DNA of 64,000 bases, taken from assembly GCA_019395295.1 (NCBI GenBank), contig CM033359.1, forward strand, positions 19,368,116 to 19,432,115. Reading direction: 5' to 3'. Of this stretch, positions 24,344 to 36,466 are shown piece after piece. A program made the position numbers and the translations under genes. Below the pieces are notes generated by a model. That model saw nothing but the letters and a program-made list of their open reading frames with translations, ran no database searches and was not told where the DNA came from. The first letter of the stretch is position 1; every line of letters starts with the position of its first letter. The DNA is from Osmanthus fragrans. Taxonomy: Eukaryota > Streptophyta > Magnoliopsida > Lamiales > Oleaceae.

Positions 24344-25075
24344 ACACCTTTAATGGCAAAGGAGACTCAGTCTCTGGCGCTAGAAAATGAGAGCTCTTTT
24401 ACTTCAACAAAAATGTGCCAAGGTCATTAATAAGACATGACTAGATGGTTTAGAAGAAACTAAGAAAATTAAACTTGATGAAATTGCACGGAGTTCTATT
24501 TTTCTGCATTTGTTTGACAATGTACTTAGAGAGATTGGTGAAACAAAAACTGCTACTGAATTGTGGAAAAAATTGGAAGATACATATTTGAATAAGACAA
24601 TGCCTAATAAGGTGTACCTTTTGAAACAATTTTTTGATTTCAAATTAGACCCATCCATTGATCTTGAGGCTAACCTTGATAGATTCAACAGATTATCCCG
24701 TGACCTTACTGGTTGTGATGAGAAACTCTCAAAAGATCAGTTGGCTGTGATCTTGTTAAATTCAATAAGTGATAAATATAAAGATGTTAAGAATGCTATT
24801 GAATATAGGAGGGAAACTCTAACCATTGATGTTATAATCAATGCCTTAAGGAACAAAGAGTTAGAATTAAAATTTGAAAAGAGAAAATCTGTCAATGGTG
24901 AAAATTTGATGGTTAAGTCTAAACCAAATCCAAAGATTAGTAATTTTAACAAGAAACTTGGACATAAAAAGAAGGTGAACTTTAAAGATAAAATGAAGAT
25001 AAAAGGTAAAAAAATGTTTTTACTGTCTGGCTGAATGTCATTTTATCAAAGACTGTCATAAAAGACTTAATGATT
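24344..25075 (+). pseudogene. Copia gag
   Basis: The sequence includes a UBN2-type gag region (ELWKKLEDTYLNKT, LDRFNRLSRDLTG, AVILLNSISDKYKDV, ALRNKELELK). The zinc knuckle (CFYCLAECHFIKDC) is in a different frame; the shift falls in the A-run near 25012. Early stops occur around 24430-24500 (the open frame resumes at about 24510). This was the capsid protein; it is now broken. Confidence 0.85.
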
Positions 25076-25179
25076 TGAAAAATAAATTTTTAAATGATGG
25101 TGGTGCAACCTTGGTTTATAATAATGAGACCAACATTGATGATGTCTATGTTGCTGTTAATAGTTCACTTAGTCAGGAG

Positions 25180-26062
25180 TGAATCCTTGACTCAGGTTGC
25201 ACCTTTCATATGTGTCCTAATAGAGAATGATTTATTAGTTTTGAAAATATAAATGGTGATCAAGTCTTAATGGGTAATCACATGATGTGTCAGGTAAAAG
25301 GAATAGGAACAATCACCTTAAGAGTTAAGGATAATGAAGAGCTTATTTTAGAAAAAAACTAGGTATGTTCCTGACTTACAAAGAAACCTGGTCTTTTTAG
25401 GTGTCCTTGATGACTTGAACTATAACAATAGATGACTTCTCTAAAAGAAATTGGATTTTTCTTCTTAAGTCTAAATCTGATACTTTTAATGCTTTCAAAG
25501 AATGGAAAAATCTGCCTGAAAATCAATCTGGGAAAAGAATTAAAGTGTTGAAGACAGATAATGATATTGAATTTTGCTTGTATAAATTGTATGAAATATT
25601 AAGACACAGAACTGTGACACACACTCCACAACAAAATGGCTTGGCTGAAAGAATGAATATAACTATTCTTGAAAAAGTTAGATGCATGTTATTAGGTTCT
25701 GGTCTTCCCAAACTATTTTGGGGAGAAGCAATAAAAACTGCTAGTTATCTCATAAATAGACGCCTTGCTAGTGCTATACAATTTAAAACTCCTAAAGAAA
25801 TATGGACTGGAAAACCTGTTGATTTGAGAAATCTGAGAATTTTTGGTTGTGTGGCCTTTGCACACCAGTCTGAAGGGAAACTTGAATCTAGGGCCCTTAA
25901 GTATGTCTTCTTGGGCTATGGTGAAGGGGTTAAGGGGTATAGGTTTTGGGTAAGAGAAACCAAAGGGTATAAGATCATTATAAGTAGAAATGTGATATTT
26001 AATGAGAATGATCTGCCTTGTTTGAAAAAGGGAAAAAATCTTGACCAAATAAGTCAATTGTA
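25180..26062 (+). pseudogene. Copia protease remnant and C-terminal half of integrase
   Basis: The protease active site reads LDSGCTFHMCPNRE, with TGA codons where conserved Trp codons stand on both sides. The reading then jumps from a segment ending near 25420 into the integrase core (KVLKTDNDIEF, THTPQQNGLAERMN, the region with the last catalytic Glu) and the copia integrase tail (YVFLGYGEGVKGYRFW). The zinc-binding part and first catalytic Asp of integrase are deleted. Confidence 0.85.
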
Positions 26063-26329
26063 GGAAACGAAACTGAAATTGAGGTGGAGCAAATTAATGA
26101 TGGTAATCAACAAACTGACCAGATTGATAATAATGAAATTGATGCTCGCACTAATGAAGAAACTGATCAATCTGAATCTGATACTGACACACGTCATCCT
26201 CTAAATGATTATTAACTTACTAGAGATAGATAGAGGAGAGATATAAGACCACATGTCAGATTTGATGATAAAATATCTCTTATGACCTTTCAAGGGTTCA
26301 TTGAAAATGAACCCGAGTCCTTTAAAGAT

Positions 26330-27840
26330 GCTATGAGTAGCAAGGACTCTAAGCATTTGTTGGCTGCCATGCATGATAAAATGAAATCTTTAAAAAAGAA
26401 CAAAACCTGGATATTGGTTAAGAGATCTAAAGAAAAAAAAGGTTATAGATTGTAAATGGATCTTCAAAATAAAAAGAGATGAAAAGAATGAAAATGAAAT
26501 TAGATACAAAATTAGACTTGTGGCTAAGGGTTTTGCTCAAAAAGAGGGAATATATTTCAATGAAATCTTCTCTCCAATTGTAAAATTTACAACTGTTAGA
26601 GTCATTCTTGCTAATTGAATCAATTGGATGTAAAAATTGTTTTTTTAAATGGGGATCTTGAAGAAACCATTTACATCGAACACCCTAAAGGTTTTGAAGT
26701 AAATACAATTTTTGATTTAGTATGCCATCTTCAAAAGTCCTTATATGGTTCAAAACAAGTTTCAAGACAATGGCACAAAAGATTTGATACCTTTGTGTTT
26801 GGACTTGGTTTTAAAAGAAGTAATTTTGATACTTGCCTTTATTGCAAAGGAAGTGGTGGTGAAGATTCACTATATCTTCTTCTTTATGTAGATGACATGC
26901 TTTTAGCAAGTCATGACATAAAAGAAATAGAGTTAATAAAAAACAAATTAAAATTAGAACTTGAAATGAAAGATTTAGGTCCTGTAAGAAAAATTTTGGG
27001 TATTGAAATTAAAAGGAATAGTAGAGAAGGCACACTAAGTTTAAATAAAAAAACCTATCTTTTAAAATTACTTGAAAAATTTGCTATGTCTGATGCAAAA
27101 AATATGAGTTTACCCTTAGCAAGTCATTTCAAACTATCAAATGATCAATTTCCCAAAATTGAAGAGGAGTTAAAAAGAATAGTTAGAGTACCTTACTCTA
27201 ATGCAGTTGGGTTTGTTATGTATCTAATGATCTCTACTAGGCTTGACTTGGCTTATTCTATTAGTGTTTTAAGCCGATACATGTCTAACCCTGGTAGAGA
27301 ATGTGAGGATGGCACCATGATGACTTCTTAGATATATCAAGGGTACATGTGACCTAGGAATTGAGTACAGAAAACAATTAGAGGGTGTTATCTTTAGAGG
27401 TTACACTGATTCTGATTATGTAGGTGACAGAGACAACTGAAAATCAACTTCTGCCTACATATACACTTTAAACTAATTCCTGTATAAGTTGGAAATCCCA
27501 ACTACAGAAGATTGTTGCGCTATCTTCAACTGAAGCAGAATATATAGCTGCAACTGAGGCTATAAAAGAAGGAATTTGGTTGAAAGGACTCTTAAATGAG
27601 TTTGTGGCTTTATTAATGATGTTGTTTTACACTTTGACAGTCAATTTGCCATATATTTGAGTAGAAATCTTGTCTTTTATAACATATCAAAACATGTAGA
27701 TGTAAAATTTCATTTTATCAGAGATGTGATATCTCAAGGTGCTGTAAAACTGGAAAAGATTTCTACTCATTACAATCCTGTTGATGTTGGAACTAAAATG
27801 CCGCCTTTAAAAAAGTTTTTAACTGTTTAAGTCAGCTAAA
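26330..27840 (+). pseudogene. Copia reverse transcriptase and RNase H
   Basis: RVT_2 motifs are in order: KNKTWILVK, CKWIFKIKRDE, RLVAKGFAQKEG, LDVKIVFLNGDLEETIY, SLYGSKQVSRQWHKRFD, the catalytic LLLYVDDMLL and MKDLGPVRKILGIEI. RNase H follows (YTDSDYVGDRDN, AEYIAATEAIKE, VKFHFIRDVISQGAVKL). Frames change near 26430 and 26615, a short block is lost before LDVKIVF, and TGA interrupts RNase H near 27440. Confidence 0.88.
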
Positions 27841-27942
27841 TATTAACACTTGCTGACTTGTGTATCAGTACTAGAGCAAATGATGTGATGACTGGAGGAA
27901 TCACTATAGATGATATTAGAATCATTGTACCAAAGTGGAGAA

Positions 27943-28623
27943 TGTGAGGATGTCACAATGATGAAGGGCTGATCCATTCACCCGATAAGCTTGTGGGCCG
28001 GATCTTTAATGGTCCATTAGGCTAACTTAACACTTGATACAACGTGTTGCTGAAACACGACTTCTCATTTGATAGAATATATGCACCTGATCTTGCCATG
28101 TGTCTCCAGCTGCACCGTTGGACCAAAAGAGATCTAGAGACTTCGATATTAATCTGGCATTAAGGTTTGAGTTGAAAGACTTTTCATTCAACTCGTCTCT
28201 TGAATACTCTCTCTAGTTCTTCGAGTTCTTCCATCTTCTGCACTCTAAATCTCCCTTTGATTGATGAGATAAAATTATAGCCCCCTTTAGTGTAGATCTT
28301 GAGTGATTTGTATTGGCATATTTGTGACATTCTTGAGTGAATGTTATTCTGTACAATGAGGGCTTGTTTGATAGAGATCTTGTGTATTTTTTGTCTGAGT
28401 GCCATGGAGATTTGTACTGGACCGTTCATTTGATTCCATTAATATAGTGATTTCCTTTCGGTGAAGGAAGCTCAAAAGGAGATTAGGAACTCTGGTTCCG
28501 AACCTCTTGTCTTAGGGCAAAAACCATTGTGTTCTGTGTTCTTTATTTTTTTTACTGTTTCTACTTTTAGTTTCACTATTTTTGTTGAATGATAAATGGC
28601 TAATACTTGAACTAATCGTAACA
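27943..28623 (+). repeat. 3' LTR of the copia element (681 bp)
   Basis: It is colinear with the 5' LTR throughout, begins TGTGAGGATG and ends CGTAACA, followed by the duplication GTACA. Confidence 0.95.
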
Positions 28624-28628
28624 GTACA

Positions 28629-28964
28629 TGTTATGGTTCCTTATTTCGACAAGTACAAATGTTTATATTTAATATTTTTAGATATTTTTCACAGCTATTG
28701 TTGATGCAAAGTAGTAGTAAAAAATTTATTTCCATTTTTCATGATATTATGTATGATAAAAGTTTGCTCTTATCACTTGAGCTAAGCTTTGCCAGCTAGG
28801 AATTTCTCTATTCAATTATTTTCCTTCTTCCCAATATAAGGGCGGGCCGACCAAACCTAATATTCATTCACACAAAAAAAGTAGGGGGGAAAAATCATCT
28901 CTATACCTTCAATTTTCCTACAATAAGCAGTTTTTCACTTGAGTGTTGGAAGGATGTCGTCGCC
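28629..28964. other. Short intergenic interval between two retroelements
   Basis: No gene is supported. Confidence 0.45.
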
Positions 28965-28969
28965 GAAGA

Positions 28970-29375
28970 TGTTAGAATAAATATTAATATTACTAGGGTC
29001 GCGCCCGTACACAAGTTCAAGGTCCGAAGTCTATCTCGGTCTGCGATTTTCACCTCCTCTGCGCGCACATGGAGATAACCTTTATGCTACACATGATTAC
29101 ACACTTTTAAAGTATAATCCTATATAAAGTGATTTTTGCCTTCATTATTTTCCTATGTGTGTCAAACCTTAATTGGTTTCCCTCCGACACACAAACTCCT
29201 TTCAATTGGCACATTTTGAGCTTCAATTTCTCATTCACCCGAACATCATTTTTGGCAAATAAATATATGATTTCGATGGAGGAGAACACAAATCAATCTT
29301 GAACTTCCAAAATGACCAACCGATCCCACTCAAATTTTATGCCAAAGTCAGCCCACTTAACCTATTTTTCCAGCC
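28970..29375 (-). mobile_element. Solo copia-type LTR downstream of the NAC gene
   Basis: The sequence matches, in reverse complement, the copia LTR beginning at 52398; for example 'ttcattcacccgaacatca' is the inverse of a stretch near 52540. It begins TGTTAG on the plus strand. The 7-mer CCGAAGA stands directly before it (28963-28969) and after it (29374-29380), which includes a 5-bp GAAGA duplication. There is no internal domain on either side, so recombination between two LTRs is the simplest origin. Confidence 0.7.
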
Positions 29376-29380
29376 GAAGA

Positions 29381-29685
29381 TACTCCCACACAATAGGTCC
29401 TCAATGAGAGAATATTCTCAGAGTTTCTATCAATTAGAAAACGACACCAACACAATCTATCTGATAATATTAGAACTTCATGAAACACCAGCCTTGCAAA
29501 CACCGGCCTGGAGTTGTACCTCCAACAACCAGTGGCTGCATGAACCATATTATCCAAAAGTACAAGCAAGCAGCAACAGAAATAAAACTAGTTCAAATTC
29601 TCCCTATTTAAACAAATTTATCATACAATTGAGTCTCCATGAAATTTTCATCAAATCTTCTAAATTCATGCATGCAAAGTGGAAA
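29381..29685 (-). other. 3' flank of the NAC gene
   Basis: This lies between the stop codon and the solo LTR and probably holds the NAC 3' UTR. A plus-strand ORF across it shows no recognisable similarity and is not called. Confidence 0.45.
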
Positions 29686-32405
29686 TTAATATGTAGGCCA
29701 GTAGTTATCTAAATCAGTTTCCATGTCCATAAACCTGTTATTCATTGCATTTGCATTATTCATGTCCCCTCCATAGCCTGCAGCATCATTCAGCATGGAT
29801 GAGGTCAAATCTTGTGGGTTCATTGCCGGCACCGGAGGTGGTGGCTGAGGTGGCGGTGGCCTCATGAAGGGCGGCTGAGTCAGGGCACCACCACCACCAC
29901 TGAGGTTCAGATTCAATCCAGAAATGGTGAAAATGCCTGAATCTCCTCCTCCTCCTCCTCCACCGCCCACGGTGTAGTTAATGTGTTGTGGGATCGGTAC
30001 GTTCATGCTAGTCGAGCCACTTGATCTGAAAACTTTATTATATTCTTGCAGCTCGGCCGGCATCATATAGTTTCGTCCCACCGGAAACTGGAAATTATCA
30101 GGCTGGATCATTTGTGTGGACATGGCAATTTGGCTTAAATCGAGATTATTATAAGGGTAGGGATTCACAGCTCTTGAATGGTTTGAAGGGTACTTTTTCC
30201 CTGCAGCACTTTTCTGGAACACACGGCATACCACCCATTCATCTTGCTGAAAAAAAATTAGGTCAAGCTTTATTGAAACAAGAAGGACAAGAAATGATAC
30301 AATATTTAGCAATAATTTTTAAAGTTTTCACCTCTATATTACAGATTGTTTTTAATTAAACCGGTAAGAATTCACGCCCCAATCGAATGGTAACTTTACA
30401 AATGTGATTCATTACTTAGTGTTTTCATTTGAGCCTTAAATATGAAAAAATATTTCGGTTATTTTATTCAAAATTTAATATTATATTTCTTCATCATTAG
30501 TGTGATGTTGGTCGCCGCTAATTAACATCAAAATTATAGCATTCTTAAGAAAAGGTTTAAGACATATCTTGTGTAGAGTATATTACTTAGGATTTAGGTG
30601 TAACAATGAGGAATTTATTATAAAAGTTAATGAAACCCTATACAATAATTTAAGATATATTCAGAACAAAATAATAATAGATGAAACATTTAGGTATGTA
30701 TAAACATTCTAGAATCTAATACTTTAATTTATTCTCTAACAATTCCCTTTTCTTTTTATAGAAAAATAGTTACATATGTTAAAATTGACATTTTAAGTTG
30801 GATCTTCAAGTCTTAACATTTCAAGATTGGTTTGTTCAAACGAACCACCATCTTACAGGGTATGTTAAGTGATAAAATGACACATCGAATAAAAATGAAA
30901 ACATAGATCAACTTATAAAGAATTGAATTACTCCTCTTAACAAGGTTGACGTTTTAAGATGGAATCTCAAGTTTTAATATGGTATCATAGCTCATTAAGC
31001 TCTAATAAGCAACTCGACCCAATTAATACAAAAAAAATGAGTGATAAAATAACACATCAAATAAAGATGAAAATATAGAACAACTTATAAAAGATTGGAC
31101 TACCCCTCTTAACAAGGTTGATTTTTTTAAGATGGAACTCCAAATCTTTACACAATATCAGAGTCCATTAAACTCCAACGAGCGATTTGATCCGATTAAA
31201 ACTAAAAAAATGAGCATATGAATTTCAAGATTGGTTTACTCAAACAAGCCACCATTTTGCTGGAGCATGTTATGAGATAAAATCCCACATTAAATAAAGA
31301 TGGAAACATGAACCAATTTATAAGGTTTTAGACTACTCCTTTTAATAAGGTTGATATTTTAAAATTAAATCCCAAGTTTTTACAACATAAATTCATCATT
31401 ATTTTTATTTTTTCAAAACAATTTTTCATTGAACATATATATACTTCTATGAGATCAGGGAGTCTAAAATCATTGTGAAAGTTTAAAAGAAATACAGTTA
31501 CCAAGAAAATTATCAAAAATATATACTGGAGGAGAGGTAAATCAGTCGATCCTCCAAAATAAAAACACAAAAATTATACAAGACTAACATACTTCATGCT
31601 GACATTTAGTAAAACAAAGTAGTTAACAAAATAATTTGTTAGTTAAGAAAAAAGAAAGTTTATAATTAAACTATGTACCTTGCTTGTTCTATAGGCGGAT
31701 TTGGAATGAATACGATATTCATGCATGACCCAGTTGGATTTCTCTCCTCTAGGAGCTCTTCCTCTGTAAAAAACTAAAGTTTTCTTCATCCCAACTAACT
31801 CGGAGGTGTTGCTGTTAAAGATCTCCTTGTCTTTCCCAGTGGTCTTCCAGTATCCAGTGTTCGTGGCACGATTAGTTCTTACTCCGGTCGGATATTTTCG
31901 ATCACGGAGGTTGAAAAAATACCATTCTTTTTCTCCCATCTTTGCCTTCCCTAATCCCCAAGAAAACACACACAAAAAGTGAATTAAAAAATATCAAGCT
32001 AGACAAGAAAAGTTTGTTGAGAAATTACAAATCTTTGCTAAATCATTAATATTGCTAGAAATAACTATATTGTTAACTAATAGAAAGTTTTACAAAAAAC
32101 ATTTGTAAGATTTAATTGGAAAACCTTAGTACATATTAAGGATCACAAGATATTGTCTTTGTCAAAACGTGCTAAATTTCTAGTACTACAAATTAATGAA
32201 GCTATAAGACAAAATTTATATAATATGAAAATAATTAGCCTTTAATTTATTTCATCAGTTCTCTCTACTTACTATGATCTATATACCTCATGAAAACAGA
32301 AGATTTGTCCATAAGAAACATTAAGAAAATTAATTAATTATTTGCATATATAAGAAACCCTAACTTTATGCACGCTCACTTGTTTTATGGCTAAACCCTA
32401 GCTAG

Positions 32406-32439
<34 letters not shown>

Positions 32440-32650
32440 TTGCCATAGTAGCAAGATTTTAGGTTACAAATATACCTGGAAGATCCCACGGCTCGCACTT
32501 GTTGAGATCGACATCTGCAATGGCTTTTCCTGTAAAATTTGCATCTGAGATCTTATGTACCAGATAATATGTGATGAGTTCTTCATCTGTTGGATGAAAT
32601 CGAAACCCCGGTGGCATAGTTTCCTGTTTCATTTCTCCTGATCCTTCCAT
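29686..32650 (-). CDS. NAC-domain transcription factor, ANAC038/039-like (At2g24430 type), 335 aa
   Basis: Exons (minus): 32650-32476, 31950-31679, 30246-29686, with GT-AG introns and matching phases. The NAC domain occupies residues about 12-160 with all five subdomains: PPGFRFHPTDEELITYYL (A), CEPWDLPGKAKMGEKEWYFF (B/C), RDRKYPTGVRTNRAT and GYWKTTGKDKEI (C), ELVGMKKTLVFYRGRAPRGEK (D, split in exon 2), then NWVMHEYRIHS and DEWVVCRVFQK (E). The tail has a poly-Gly run encoded by a GGA/GGT microsatellite (about 30000-29940), ISGLNLNLSGG and a Pro-rich stretch (RPPPPQPPPPVP). NAC factors bind CACG-type DNA motifs in the nucleus. The SGLNLNL motif and the position next to an At2g24420-like gene point to ANAC038/039; function there is poorly known. 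No miR164 target is visible. It looks intact. Confidence 0.92.
30820..31390. repeat. Imperfect tandem triplication in NAC intron 2
   Basis: A block containing 'gataaaat.acacat.aaataaa' and 'cctcttaacaaggttga' occurs three times, anchored near 30870, 31041 and 31273. The first two are about 170 bp apart and the third is offset by about 230 bp. It may be the remains of a TE with internal repeats. Confidence 0.65.
32406..32435. repeat. (TA)n microsatellite in NAC intron 1
   Basis: A TA run of about 28 bp lies close to the exon 1 donor site. Confidence 0.85.
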
Positions 32651-34041
32651 TGCTAGCTACTTAGTTGCCAATTCGTTTTCTTGTTAAATTTGGTATTTTC
32701 TAACGTTACTAAATGCTAAACACTCCAAGAATTTGAACAAGTAAAAAGAAAACCATAGAATTCTCAAAAGCTTGCTGAAATGGAGGGAGGAAATTTTTGT
32801 AAATTACGAGAAAAGATTCGGAAAAAGAGAACAAAAACTTAAGCAATAATCTCAATTAATACTTAATTTCTTCTCCAAGGACATGAGAAATTCTGCTTAC
32901 TTGCATGAAGGATTAAAGGGCTTTTAAGATAACTTTTACATGATTTGGAAACACGAAAAGATGAAATTAAAATGGATTTGTGTTTGCTTGGGAATTTAAA
33001 TGAGAAGAAGGGAATGACAAGTTGATTAATGTAATTTTGAATCTCTCAACTACTTTGGATCTTAAGATACACGATTCTTGACCATTGCCTGGAAGCTATT
33101 TAGGGTATTGAAAAGTCTATCAAGAAATAATTTTTCTCGTGTAAATGACAGCATTGCACGTATAACACAGTTTGCTATTTCTAAATTTTTAAAGCTTTTT
33201 TCGAATTATTTTTCTGATAAAATTATTATTTTTCGGGATTTATAATATATGTTATTGAATATATCAAGATTTTTTATTATTATTGATTTTACATTGTAGA
33301 TTGACACATATTATGTTGACCCTATATTTTGGTATGGAGGATTTTTTTGAGTATTAATTGTTAATTTACATAGTATTTTTGTTTCGAATTTCTTGGGGCC
33401 TTACCTCATGATTTTAACTTATTTTTGGCATCAACTATGCAATTCATATATAGTATTAGAGGCGATATGAAGAGAAATTATTCCTCTCAGAACAGAAGAA
33501 TCAAAATCTCCCACGCTCTACGTATATGTATTTTTTTCAGCAGTTTATAATGATCGTGGACACTCAAATTGAATGATGTTCCATTAGAATTTTCAAGGAG
33601 CTGGAGTATGATCACTCTCGCAAACAATCATAATAGTGATGAGAAAAATTATTATTTTAGAATAATTGTTAATTACTTCGAAACATTTTGTATTGATTTG
33701 GCATGTATGATCGTTCGATGGACTCGAACTATGGTAAGCCTAACTATTTAAATCCTATATGTCAGCTAGTTTGGTTGCAAGTAATTAATCTTTTTTCCTT
33801 TTCCTTTCGATTTTAATCTTGGTTATTTTCCTTGTAAATATTTGATCTCTCTAATAAATTATCGTCATATATATTTTTTTGAGAAAAAAATGAAATGAAG
33901 TTCACCTAGAATATGATTAATTTTTCTAACAATGCTCCTAAAATGTGTCTTGACCAAACTAAAAAGAAGCTACTTTTTTTTTTGTCAAACATAGTTTTGC
34001 AAAATACATTTTACTTACAAAATTTGATTTTCTAGAAAGTA
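32651..34041 (-). other. NAC upstream region
   Basis: The 5' leader and promoter of the minus-strand NAC gene should lie in the first several hundred bases to the right of 32650. I cannot defend a specific TATA box. No other gene is supported to 34041. Confidence 0.4.
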
Positions 34042-34906
34042 AGGGGGAGATTACTGTTTTGGGGGCGTTTTCTATTTTCGATTTTTTGAAACGGCGAAAA
34101 CATGTTCTCTTTCCCGTTTTCGAAAACGAATTTTTGAAAACGGGAAAAAATTTCTGAAGAAAACGCAAAACGACAATTTGACGTTTTGGGCGTTTTCAAT
34201 TATAACTTAGCCAAAATTTTCAAAACTTATTTTCGTTATTTTCAGTTACATCACCTCCAACCACCACCATTGCCGCCTGCAAAATACTACCAACCGTCGC
34301 CTACCCAACATCACCCCAACCACCACCATCGTCGGAACCACCACCACAACCACAACCACAACCACAACTTCACTTCAACCAACACCAGTCTCCAAAACCA
34401 CCACCACAAAAATCACCACTACACAATACATCCACCACCTTGTCGGAACCACCACAAAATCAGCGAGCTGTGGTTGAAATTAGACTTGACCCATGGTTGT
34501 GTTAGGTGTGCCAAAGTCACTCATGTGGTCCGCGACCAAAGGTTGAACGTTAGTCGTCGGAATCTGAATTCTTAGAACTGGGCAGAGGTGACGGCTTAAC
34601 TCTTGTTTGAGGTAAATTGAGAGCTGTTTCTGAGTCGCCTAGAGATGGGCAGTTGATCGGTGATGGTCCGCGATCATGACGGTGGCTAGAGGTTGGGATT
34701 CTGCCAGGTTACAGAGGAGGGGATGAAGAGAGAGAGAGACGAGCAAGAGAAAGAATGGGTTTGACTTTTTTCATTTTTGAAAACAATTTTTCAAAATCTC
34801 AAAAAGAACGCATTTTCAACAATCTCAAAATGGACACTCAGAACACAAAACTCAAAATGAATTCAAAACTCAAAACACAAAACTGAAATACGAAGAGAAC
34901 ATCACC
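34042..34906. mobile_element. TIR-like non-autonomous element (long form) with a CAC-rich insert
   Basis: Both ends match the shorter element at 39202-39526 in reverse orientation. The left part ('cgttttctattttcgatttt') pairs with the right part of the other, and the right part ('caaaactcaaaatgaattca') pairs with the left. About 34245-34760 is extra: first CCA/CAC-rich DNA, then about 180 bp of GC-richer unique sequence. A His-rich ORF across the CAC tract (34186-34575) is probably not a gene. Confidence 0.6.
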
Positions 34907-35453
34907 TAAGTCGTTGCATACACACTTTTCATAAAAGTAACTTTTAAGTTTAGCCAAACATATGGTATCCAATTCTTGCTTCCATTTAAATCTAAAATAC
35001 AAAGTTAAACCTTAAACTTTATACCAACAATTATAATTAAGATTGATAAATGAATGATTCAAAATCGTATACAGGAGTAGGGCACTTTAGATAGCTCAAT
35101 CAAAGTTAAACATGCATGTTCATAATATAATAATTTTTATACAGAAACAACAACAGCTCCATATTAATTATAATAAAAAAAACCCTAATAATTATTTGGC
35201 TAAAAATAAGACAAACTCACGTGGTATTCTATATAGATTGTAGACAACCACACGTAATCGCCCATTGTGTTCAGACTTGAGAATGTTATTGGTAATTGGG
35301 CTACGTAATTTTATTTGGGATTGACCCTTCTGCATATATATATTTTTTAAAATTTAAAAATTGGACAGTACTATTTAAATTGGCGTTGAATAATTTGTAT
35401 TAATGAATCCTGACCGATCTGAAATTACTTTGTTGTAAACGAGGAGGTTGATA
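34907..35453. other. Intergenic DNA
   Basis: No gene or bounded element was recognised. Confidence 0.4.
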
Positions 35454-35931
35454 TGACACAATATAAAGTATTGATCGCACAAACTAGAACAAGATTAAAG
35501 TAAAGAAGAAGTTGACAGATGAACTAAGTAATTTTATTAATAACAACCAATGGAGAAAAATATTATTACAACAATAATGCTTCACCTAAAACTGAATGAA
35601 GAGTCTACTATTTATAGGGAATATGTCAAAACCCTAATAACAGTCTAAAAGATGGAAACTATGTCAAAATACACGTAAAAACAGCTTAAAACGAAAATCT
35701 TGGATGATGATGTCGCTCGATGCCGCTCAAGTGAATAGCGAGGGACACGGGGGAGAAAAGCAGGTGATAATGATTCTGTTCCAAAATTGCTCCTGCTGCT
35801 CGAGCGATCAACTAGTGGTAGACTAGCGAAAATTTGACGATTTTTTTCTCTTTGGTCCATAATTTCGATCTTTTCAAGATCACTTCAACTAGGACTTCAA
35901 AACACATAAGACTTAGACTGTATTTGGGTAA
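35454..35931 (-). mobile_element. Possible solo LTR or LTR remnant
   Basis: On the minus strand the order is TGTTAGGTTTTGG (start), a TATA box (CTATAAATAG near 35620), then AATAAAA (near 35540) and the end ...TGTCA, which is the usual layout of an LTR with U3, R and U5. No matching partner, primer site or clear target duplication is visible. Confidence 0.4.
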
Positions 35932-36431
35932 CCAAAACCTAACAATTTGGTTACAATTCTATTTATTGGAAGAAAGATAATTTATTTCTATTTTATTTTC
36001 AAATTAATTTGGAAAAAAATGGGCATGGGATTCTCATCTTCTCTGAAATAGAGCAAGCAGGTCTCCAACCTTCTATTTGTAACAACTCAACACGTCTTTG
36101 TTTGGTCCTCATTTTTTTTTGAAACTCATTTTAAATCACATTTGATAAGATCCACATATTTTATCAATTTTGATCAAAATTTACTAAAACTATGATTGTT
36201 TATCTAAAACAAATTGGAGCTTAATGTTGTTGCACGTGGGTTCCTAATGTTATGTGAACCTCGCTCTTGACTCGTTTACTTCGAACCATATAATGAATGA
36301 ACAATTCATTTTAATGAAAAATAAGTAAAAAAAGAAAGAAAAATAAATTTATATATAGTTCCTTAACTAGGTAATATTTTGATAAAATGATTAATCTATA
36401 TATATATATATATCTTGCACCAGTTTTTTAA

Positions 36432-36466
<35 letters not shown>

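Larger units (their letters stand above)
23072..28628 (+). mobile_element. Ty1/copia retrotransposon with both LTRs and 5-bp target duplication
   Basis: The LTRs at 23077-23756 and 27943-28623 flank gag and pol remnants in plus orientation. The target duplication GTACA is at 23072-23076 and 28624-28628. The primer-binding site follows the left LTR, and a purine-rich tract (AAAGTGGAGAA) precedes the right one. The internal part carries stops and several deletions (gag-pre-integrase and the N-terminal integrase half are missing), so it is not autonomous. A rough hand count gives about 9% difference between the LTRs, so insertion is not recent. Confidence 0.95.

Noticed and set aside
28790..28850. 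Possible tRNA-like stretch ('cttgagctaagctttgccagctagg')
   Set aside because: No paired acceptor arm or B-box found; no tRNA or rRNA gene was recognised anywhere in the window.
29299..29712. Plus-strand ORF of 137 aa
   Set aside because: Covers the solo LTR end and the NAC 3' flank; no recognisable similarity.
29686..30246. miR164 target site in the NAC mRNA
   Set aside because: The HVSCF-type peptide that marks the site in CUC/ORE1-type NAC genes is absent from the C-terminal exon.
34186..34575. His/Asn-rich ORF
   Set aside because: A CCA/CAC tract read in one frame inside a non-autonomous element; no domain recognised.
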